64,000 bases of DNA, taken from assembly GCF_024734075.1 (NCBI RefSeq), contig NZ_CP102850.1, positions 1,860,001 through 1,924,000 on the forward strand, written 5' to 3'. Positions within the stretch are counted from its first letter, which is position 1. Each line of letters opens with the position of its first letter. The DNA is from Gordonia mangrovi. GTDB taxonomy: Bacteria; Actinomycetota; Actinomycetes; Mycobacteriales; Mycobacteriaceae. This document shows, piece by piece, positions 58,669 through 64,000 of this stretch. The notes under the pieces were generated by a model. That model saw nothing but the letters and a program-made list of their open reading frames with translations, did not search any database and was not told the origin of the DNA. Made by a program: the position numbers and the translations under genes.

Positions 58669-58891
58669 GGCGGTGGTAGCCGGTGCGCTGGCGTGCAGCG
58701 GTCGGGGCCGCACGCCAGGCAGCACGGCGCATCGTCGGGTCTCCGTTGCGGCCGTGCACGATTCGCTGTCTGGACACTTGTCGAATCCGCGACATTCGTC
58801 GTCCCGGCGAACTACCGTGACGCTCAACGGTGTGGTGGGCGTGCATCCTTGCGCCCACCGCGATCGGGCGTCGCTCGAGGAGGAGGTTGCG

Positions 58892-60400
58892 ATGACAGAG
58901 ATCGATACCGGAGGTGCCCCGGCGCCCGGAGATCCGGACGAGTTCTACGACGTGATCATCCTCGGGGCGGGCCTGTCCGGCATCGACGCCGCCTACCGCC
59001 TGACGCAGGAGAACCCGAGCCTGCGCTACCTCATCCTGGAGCGCCGGGAGCGCATCGGTGGCACCTGGGACCTCTTCCGCTACCCCGGTATCCGCTCCGA
59101 CAGCGACATCTACACCCTCAGCTTTCCGTTCGAGCCGTGGCATCGACCTGAGGCCCTGGCCCAGGGCGCCGACATCCGCAACTACGTCGCCGAGACCGCT
59201 GAGAAGCACGGCATCGCCCCACACATCCGCTTCGGGCAGCAGGTCACCACCGCCGACTGGGATTCGGCCACCGACACCTGGACGATCTCGGCAACCGAAG
59301 GCGACGTACCCCGCCGCTATCGCACCCGTTTCGTCTACTTCGCCACCGGTTACTACAACTACGACGAGCCCTACACTCCCAGGTTCACCGGGATCGACGA
59401 CTTCACCGGCACCGTGGTCCACCCGCAGCACTGGCCGGAAGACCTCGACCACGCCGGCAAACGCATCGTCGTCATCGGCAGCGGCGCCACCGCCGTCAGC
59501 CTGATCCCCTCGCTGGCCAAGACCGCCGCCCATGTGACGATGTTGCAGCGTTCGCCGTCCTACATCGTGTCGATGTCTCAGACCCAGCGGCTCAATCCGC
59601 TGATCCGGAAGGTGTTGCCCGCCAAGGCGGCGCATCAGGTGATCCGGACGCGGTACGCCGCGCAGACGGCCGCGATGGTGCACGGACTGCACCGCTTTCC
59701 CAAGGTCGGCCGCAAACTCCTCACCAACGGTGTGCGCAAGGAACTTCCGGACAACTACCCGGTGGATGTGCACTTCAATCCGTCCTATGACCCGTGGGAT
59801 CAGCGCATGTGCATGGTGCCCGACGCCGATCTGTTCGAGCAGATCTCGGCGGGTTCGGTGGAGATGGTGACCGACCATATCGACCGGATCGATGCCACCG
59901 GCGTCTCGTTGCAGTCGGGACGTCATCTCGACGCCGACATCATCGTCACCGCCACCGGACTCAACCTGCAGGCCTTCGGCGGTGTCCGCATCCGGGTGGA
60001 CGACGCCGAGATCAAGCCCCACGACCGGTTCGTCTTCAAATCGCACCTCCTCGAAGACGTCCCGAACCTGGCGTGGTCGGTCGGCTACACCAACGCATCG
60101 TGGACATTGCGGGCCGACATGACCGCCCGGGCGGTCGCCAAGTTGCTGCACTACATGCGGACCCACGGTTACACCCACGCCTACCCACACCTCGGTGAGG
60201 TGTCCATGCCGGCGCAGCCGCTGTGGGACCTCGAGGCCGGCTATGTACTCCGTGCACCCGAGGCGCTGCCGAAGTCGGGCACCCACGGCTACTGGAAGGT
60301 GCGGCACAACTACTACCGCGATGCCATCGACCACTACACCGACGACATCGAGAAGTCGATGGTATTCGGGCGCGCGGCGGTCGCTGCTCCCTCAGCCTGA
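58892..60400 (+). CDS. Flavin-containing (Baeyer-Villiger-type) monooxygenase
   Basis: 502 residues. FAD motif DVIILGAGLSGIDAAYRL near 20-37; the Baeyer-Villiger fingerprint FTGTVVHPQHWP near 172-183 (F-x-G-x3-H-x3-W-P) directly before the NADPH motif VVIGSGATAVSLIP near 193-206; and ATGLNLQ near 352. It closely resembles the EthA group, which oxidises ketones or thioamides with NADPH and oxygen. The divergent TetR gene mirrors the ethA-ethR arrangement. ATG at 58892 with GAGGAGGAGG just upstream. Convergent overlap of 9 nt with the molybdoenzyme gene. Confidence 0.92.
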   Translation: MTEIDTGGAPAPGDPDEFYDVIILGAGLSGIDAAYRLTQENPSLRYLILERRERIGGTWDLFRYPGIRSDSDIYTLSFPFEPWHRPEALAQGADIRNYVAETAEKHGIAPHIRFGQQVTTADWDSATDTWTISATEGDVPRRYRTRFVYFATGYYNYDEPYTPRFTGIDDFTGTVVHPQHWPEDLDHAGKRIVVIGSGATAVSLIPSLAKTAAHVTMLQRSPSYIVSMSQTQRLNPLIRKVLPAKAAHQVIRTRYAAQTAAMVHGLHRFPKVGRKLLTNGVRKELPDNYPVDVHFNPSYDPWDQRMCMVPDADLFEQISAGSVEMVTDHIDRIDATGVSLQSGRHLDADIIVTATGLNLQAFGGVRIRVDDAEIKPHDRFVFKSHLLEDVPNLAWSVGYTNASWTLRADMTARAVAKLLHYMRTHGYTHAYPHLGEVSMPAQPLWDLEAGYVLRAPEALPKSGTHGYWKVRHNYYRDAIDHYTDDIEKSMVFGRAAVAAPSA

Positions 60401-61921
60401 CTGTCCGTCGGCGACGCGGATCACCCGGCTGTGCCAGCCGGTCGCGCCGTCGGGGATCGGGGCGACGCGCTGCTCGGGCTGTACCCGGCCGGCGCCGTCG
60501 GTGGCCCGGCAGTACAGGGTGTGCTGACCGGGCGCGGCATCCCAGTCGAAGGTCCATTGCCGCCAGGTGTCGATGGAGTACTGCTCCGCGAGTTGCGCAG
60601 GCCGCCACGGGCCGTCGTCGACCCGAACCTCCACCGCACTGATCCCGCGATGCTGTGCCCACGCGGTGCCGGCGACCAGGACACGACCGGCCGGCTGCGT
60701 CGACAGCGGCGCGGGCCGGTCGATCCGTGAGGCGGTCTTGATCGGCGCACGCACCCCCCATCCGCGTTCGGTCCAGTAGGCCTGCGCGCGGTCGAAGCGG
60801 GTGATCTCCCAGTCCGTCACCCACTTGCAGGCCGACACGTAGCCGTACAGGCCGGGAACCACCTGGCGCACCGGGTAGCCGTGTTCCAGAGGGAGGGGCT
60901 CGCCGTTCATCCCGATGACGAGCAGCGCGTCACGTCCGTCTGTGACTGCGGCCAGCGGGGTGCCCGAGGTCCAGCCGTCCACGCTCGTGGACAGCAGCAT
61001 GTCGGCGTCATCGGAGACCCCGACGCGGTCGAGGATGTCGCGCATCGGCACGCCGAGCCAGCGGGCGTTGCCGGCCAGGTCACCACCGACCTCGTTGGAC
61101 ACGCAGGTCAGCGTGATGACGCGTTCGGTCATCGTCATCGCGAGCAGGTCGTCCCAGTCGAGCGTGAGCTCATCGTCGACCATGCCGTGCACCCGAAGTC
61201 GCCAGTCCCGGTTGCTGAGCCGGGGTACCTGTAGCGCGGTGTCGATGCGGTAGAAGTCGGCGTTGTCGGTGACGAACGCAGTGGCACCCTCGATCTGTAG
61301 AGTCGCCCCCGCAGGGATCGGCTCGGCGGGCGAGGCGGGCGCGGGCAGCACCAGTCGTCGGCGTTCGGCGAGTACATCGCCGGCGCGCGACAGTTGCCGC
61401 GCCACCAGCGTGGACGCCGCCGACGCTGCGCCGACCAGTGCGGCGGCGGTCAGGAACTGCCGACGGTTCCACCCGCCCTCGGATGGTGCTGTGCGCGACC
61501 CGGCACACAGCACCACCAGCACGACCCCGGCGACGATGCCGGCGGTCAGCGGCGGCAACAGGAACGACGCCTCGGACGTCGGCCGCGTCAATGCCGCCAC
61601 GATCCCGAATCCGGCGAACACCGCGACCACCGCGACCCCCCACGGCGGCCGTCGCACCTGGACGATCCCGGCGACGACGGCCAACAGCAGCAACGCGGCG
61701 CCCACGCCCACCATCAGCGCGGGTTTGTCGGCTGTGCCGAAGGTGTCGATGGCCCATTCCCGCGCGAAGGCGGGGGCCTGATCCACCAGGAACGCGGCCA
61801 CCGCCTGATACGGCGATGCGTACGGCGACACCACGGCAGCCACCAGTTCGCCGGTCGCCACTCCCGCCGCCACCGCGAGAACACCGGCCAGGGCGGCGCG
61901 CAGTTCGGTCTCGGCCCTCAT
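60392..61921 (-). CDS. Membrane-anchored sulfite-oxidase-like molybdoenzyme
   Basis: 509 residues. The N-terminal half (about 1-155) has four to five transmembrane helices. A twin-Arg-like NRRQFLTAAALVGAASAAS segment near 156-174 starts the catalytic part. The oxidoreductase molybdopterin domain about 255-415 includes LTCVSNEVGGDLAGNARWLG with the Mo-ligating Cys and GEPLPLEHGYPVRQVVPGLY; a Mo-co dimerisation domain ends it. It is an extracytoplasmic oxidoreductase of unknown substrate (sulfite oxidase/YedY relatives). ATG at 61921 with GAGGGGAG upstream. Divergent from the fasciclin lipoprotein; both have SigK-type promoters. Confidence 0.9.
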   Translation of the reverse strand: MRAETELRAALAGVLAVAAGVATGELVAAVVSPYASPYQAVAAFLVDQAPAFAREWAIDTFGTADKPALMVGVGAALLLLAVVAGIVQVRRPPWGVAVVAVFAGFGIVAALTRPTSEASFLLPPLTAGIVAGVVLVVLCAGSRTAPSEGGWNRRQFLTAAALVGAASAASTLVARQLSRAGDVLAERRRLVLPAPASPAEPIPAGATLQIEGATAFVTDNADFYRIDTALQVPRLSNRDWRLRVHGMVDDELTLDWDDLLAMTMTERVITLTCVSNEVGGDLAGNARWLGVPMRDILDRVGVSDDADMLLSTSVDGWTSGTPLAAVTDGRDALLVIGMNGEPLPLEHGYPVRQVVPGLYGYVSACKWVTDWEITRFDRAQAYWTERGWGVRAPIKTASRIDRPAPLSTQPAGRVLVAGTAWAQHRGISAVEVRVDDGPWRPAQLAEQYSIDTWRQWTFDWDAAPGQHTLYCRATDGAGRVQPEQRVAPIPDGATGWHSRVIRVADGQSG

Positions 61922-61974
61922 GAACAACTCCCCTCGCCGCGGCACCTCGGCTGCGGCACCTTGTGTGGGCAGCC

Positions 61975-62001
61975 ATTCGGACGCGACAGCTGAGCGGATT
62001 G
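61975..62001 (-). promoter_or_regulatory. SigK-type promoter of the molybdoenzyme gene
   Basis: On the minus strand CAATCC (62001-61996) and CCGAAT (61980-61975) are spaced by 15 nt, one base from the motif before the fasciclin gene and the sigK operon. The start codon at 61921 lies about 47 nt downstream of the expected start of transcription. Confidence 0.65.
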
Positions 62002-62056
62002 GTGGGCGGCGCTGAACTGCGTCAACGACCGGATTTTGAAATCGCGCGAATCCGAC

Positions 62057-62083
62057 CCATCCGGCAGCACCGGTGCGCCGAAT
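62057..62083 (+). promoter_or_regulatory. SigK-type promoter of the fasciclin lipoprotein gene
   Basis: CCATCC (62057-62062) and CCGAAT (62078-62083) are spaced by 15 nt, an exact match to both mycobacterial SigK hexamers. In M. tuberculosis the homologous mpt83 and mpt70 genes are SigK-dependent. The leader before ATG 62134 is about 44 nt. Confidence 0.78.
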
Positions 62084-62133
62084 CACCTACAACCCGCCAC
62101 GCGGCGGGGTGTCAACCACAGATTGGATCGATC

Positions 62134-62799
62134 ATGGCTCTCAAGCGAATTCATCGTGTTCTGACGGCGGCGGCAGGTGTCACACTCGCCGTCGGACTCG
62201 TCGCCGGCTGCTCGTCCGACGATGACTCCTCGTCCGAGACGACCGCCGCGACCAGCGCACCCATGACCAGCATGGAATCCGAAAGTGATTCGGCCACTGC
62301 CGCATCCGGCCTCGTCGGTCCCGGCTGTGCGGCGTACGCGGAGGCGAATCCGACCGGCCCGGCATCCGTCGACGGTATGGCCGCCGAACCGGTGGCCACT
62401 GCCGCCTCCAACAATCCGATGCTCACCACCTTGACCCAGGCGGTGTCCGGAGAGCTCAATCCCGAAGTGAACCTGGTGGATACGCTCAACAACGGCGAGT
62501 ACACCGTCTTCGCGCCGACCGATGATGCGTTCGCGAAGCTGCCCCCGGAGACCATCGAGGCCCTGCAGACCGACGCCACGATGCTGACCGACATCCTCAC
62601 CTACCACGTGGTTGATGGTCAGGCCGGCCCGGATGCGATCGCCGGTGAGCACGAGACCCTGCAGGGGCAGTCCGTCGAGGTCACCGGTGAAGGCGAGGAG
62701 TGGATGGTCAACGACGCGGCCGTCGTGTGCGGTGGAGTCCAGACCGCCAACGCCACCGTCTATCTGATCGACACGGTGCTCACGCCGCCGGCGGAGTGA
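62134..62799 (+). CDS. Fasciclin-domain lipoprotein (MPT83/MPT70-like)
   Basis: 221 residues, as long as MPT83 (220). A signal peptide ends in the lipobox LVAGC with Cys near 27, then an Asp/Ser/Thr-rich linker, and one fasciclin (FAS1) domain about 85-220: [50 protein letters not shown] and [11 protein letters not shown]. Two Cys in the mature domain (GPGCAAY and VVCGGVQ) could form the disulphide seen in MPT70. It is anchored on the outer face of the membrane. Preceded by a SigK-type promoter. A repeat hairpin ends the gene. Confidence 0.92.
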   Translation: MALKRIHRVLTAAAGVTLAVGLVAGCSSDDDSSSETTAATSAPMTSMESESDSATAASGLVGPGCAAYAEANPTGPASVDGMAAEPVATAASNNPMLTTLTQAVSGELNPEVNLVDTLNNGEYTVFAPTDDAFAKLPPETIEALQTDATMLTDILTYHVVDGQAGPDAIAGEHETLQGQSVEVTGEGEEWMVNDAAVVCGGVQTANATVYLIDTVLTPPAE

Positions 62800-62832
62800 T
62801 CCTCCTGCCGCCGGTCAAGACGCTCGTCCTGA

Positions 62833-62938
62833 TGGTCGAGTAGCGACGAACGAAGTCGTTCCCCGCCCGCTGGTCGAGTAGCGACGAACGAAGTGAGGAG
62901 CGTATCGAGACCCCAAGGCCTCGATACGCTCCTCATCG
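62833..62938. repeat. Dispersed repeats and strong hairpin after the fasciclin gene
   Basis: Two units start TGGTCGAGTAGCGACGAACG at 62833 and 62871. The end of the second, GAGGAGCGTATCGAG (62895-62909), is followed by its perfect 15-bp reverse complement CTCGATACGCTCCTC (62920-62934) across a 10-nt loop. It sits between the convergent fasciclin and immunity genes and probably terminates both. Confidence 0.8.
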
Positions 62939-62963
62939 TGTCGATTCGAGGTACTACATCACC

Positions 62964-63425
62964 TCACCGGACCAGCTCCCGCAGTGACAAGCCCGCCGGG
63001 ACATCGCCGTGCCGAAAGTAGTGCACGAAAACCTCGCCGGCGTCTTCTGCGGTGAACACCTCGTCGGGTGTCACACGGTAGGTGTGGTCACCGACCTTGA
63101 TCTCAACCGTCGACCCGGACTCAGAACCCTCACCGCGGCCGAGGGTGTACTGGCGGTACGAGCCGTCGGATTCCTTTCGCCGCAGCTCGAGGGTCATCGC
63201 CTCGGCGCTTCCACCAGCTTGCAGGAATGCGGACAGAGATTCGTCGCGTTCCTGTTCACTGAGATCGTCGAACCATTCCTGGCGGACGAGGCGTGACAGG
63301 ATGAGGTGATTCCGGTCGCCGCCGTCGAGCACGGTCAGCGGAGTCTTGAGGAACCGAGGGAGGGTGTCAGGTCCCATCGTTACCCGACGCCCGTCCGAGA
63401 ACTCTTGGATGTGCGTAGGTTTCAT
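62964..63425 (-). CDS. Putative immunity protein for the adjacent toxin
   Basis: 153 residues, acidic, no signal peptide or membrane helix. Begins MKPTHIQEFSDGRRVTMGPD and ends in HYFRHGDVPAGLSLRELVR. I do not recognise a family. ATG at 63425 has AAGGAGG upstream, 19 nt after the stop of the toxin gene on the same strand, the usual toxin-then-immunity order of polymorphic toxin loci. Function is inferred from this position, small size and charge. Confidence 0.65.
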   Translation of the reverse strand: MKPTHIQEFSDGRRVTMGPDTLPRFLKTPLTVLDGGDRNHLILSRLVRQEWFDDLSEQERDESLSAFLQAGGSAEAMTLELRRKESDGSYRQYTLGRGEGSESGSTVEIKVGDHTYRVTPDEVFTAEDAGEVFVHYFRHGDVPAGLSLRELVR

Positions 63426-63444
63426 CGGCTCGCCTCCTTCGCGG

Positions 63445-64000
63445 TCACGGTTCATCCCAGACGCCGGTTATCTTAACCGTGGTGCCATCGGGCAGTCGCA
63501 CGCTCGCCGGCGTTTCAGGACTCACACGCGCGTCGAACTCCTTCTGCTGCCGGGTCTTGGACGCGCCTCCGCTCTTCACCTCGATACCTGTGTATGTTCC
63601 GTCTCCGTTGGGCATCAACCCGTCGTAGAACCGGCCATGTTTGCCACCTGGGATTGTTGCTTGGCGCTGGTCCCGAATGATGGGCACCTTCTGGTCCTTT
63701 TCCAGTTCATCAAGGATTCTCTTCTCTTCATCCTTGCCGCTTCGACCATCGTTGCCCTTGGCATAGCGGCCCAACGAGTCGCGGCCATCGCCTCGGTCGC
63801 GGCGGTCATCCGCTTTCGGCTGTTCGTTCGACGGAGCTCGCTCGGATGTCCTCGGAGCGGGCGATTTGGGCGCGACCCTGGGCGGCACCACGGGCCTCGG
63901 CAACGGGAGGCCCCCGATTCGCGGCGGATTGATCTCCCGCGGACAGAGGCCCGGCGCCGCGCAGGTCTGGTTCTCGACGATTCCGTCGCCGTCGCTGTCT
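63445..64000 (-). CDS. C-terminal part of a polymorphic toxin with a predicted nuclease domain (5' end off the right edge)
   Basis: 184 codons are visible and the frame is open to the window edge. From the edge: a calcium-binding-type DSDGDGIVEN segment, two Cys, a Pro-rich linker (LPRPVVPPRVAPKSPAPRTS), a charged stretch, and a C-terminal domain of about 95 residues. That domain has the layout of a PD-(D/E)xK restriction-fold nuclease: Asp in RFYDGLMPNGDG, then GIEVKSGGASKTRQQKEFD with ExK. The modular form and the small gene directly downstream indicate a secreted toxin. The N-terminal trafficking domain is outside the window. Confidence 0.7.
   Translation of the reverse strand, partial: DSDGDGIVENQTCAAPGLCPREINPPRIGGLPLPRPVVPPRVAPKSPAPRTSERAPSNEQPKADDRRDRGDGRDSLGRYAKGNDGRSGKDEEKRILDELEKDQKVPIIRDQRQATIPGGKHGRFYDGLMPNGDGTYTGIEVKSGGASKTRQQKEFDARVSPETPASVRLPDGTTVKITGVWDEP

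Overview
The window is chromosomal DNA of a high-GC actinobacterium of the mycolic-acid group (Mycobacteriales). A Gordonia-like species fits best. The reasons are GC-rich codon use, frequent GTG starts, a mycothiol-dependent dehydrogenase, and a gene order from about 3.7 to 21.8 kb that follows the M. tuberculosis Rv3712-Rv3722c region: murT, gatD, recR, ybaB, an SRPBCC gene, an FAD oxidoreductase plus methyltransferase pair, dnaX and aspC. A second block at 41-47 kb follows the M. tuberculosis Rv0449c-Rv0444c order (FAD oxidoreductase, DUF1365, UfaA1-like methyltransferase, DUF1295, sigK, rskA). The window lies in one chromosome with no prophage, CRISPR array or rRNA.

Layout. 0-3.7 kb: a LysR regulator cut by the left edge, a flavin monooxygenase, an EamA exporter and an HSL-type esterase. 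3.7-9 kb: MurT/GatD for lipid II amidation, then a leftward run of a secreted TAP-like hydrolase, a P-loop kinase, a type 5 uracil-DNA glycosylase and a tiny Cys-rich protein. 9-12 kb: recR, ybaB, an Imm10-like orphan, and an IS110 element inserted in a dispersed repeat. 12-22.3 kb: pseudouridine synthase, SRPBCC protein, the 10-methyl fatty acid pair (tmsA/tmsB-like), dnaX, an exported protein, a GT87 mannosyltransferase, aspartate aminotransferase, SRP RNA and tRNA-Ser(GGA). 22.3-29.8 kb: assorted catabolic enzymes (NmrA-like, acyl-CoA synthetase, HMG-CoA lyase, a TetR-operated MDR dehydrogenase, GNAT, DUF429, TrpB2). 29.8-35.5 kb: an NhaA-thioredoxin fusion, phosphoketolase, and a CitB-type response regulator beside a truncated histidine kinase. 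35.5-41 kb: dinB with an SOS box, a methyltransferase, two regulators, a mycothiol-transferase-like protein and two small membrane proteins. 41-47 kb: the sigK operon. 47-52 kb: ligB, a metallo-beta-lactamase-fold hydrolase, mscR and a LuxR-type regulator. 52-60.4 kb: two Rho_N proteins, a GAF-LuxR regulator with an acyl-CoA synthetase, a molybdopterin oxidoreductase, and a TetR regulator with a Baeyer-Villiger-type monooxygenase. 60.4-64 kb: a membrane-anchored sulfite-oxidase-like molybdoenzyme, an MPT83-like fasciclin lipoprotein, and the end of a polymorphic toxin with its probable immunity gene.

How the parts fit. The strongest regulatory signal is one promoter motif, C(C/A)ATCC-N15-CCGAA(T/G), in front of three transcription units: the operon containing sigK, the fasciclin lipoprotein and the divergent molybdoenzyme. 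It resembles the SigK promoter known from mycobacteria, so the window seems to hold both SigK/RskA and part of its regulon. A dispersed palindromic repeat occurs at least five times. It carries the IS110 insertion, abuts the broken kinase gene and has been translated in frame at the start of the DUF1365 gene. A separate 81-nt imperfect palindrome is present in two copies 23 kb apart. Paired palindromic operators mark several genes.
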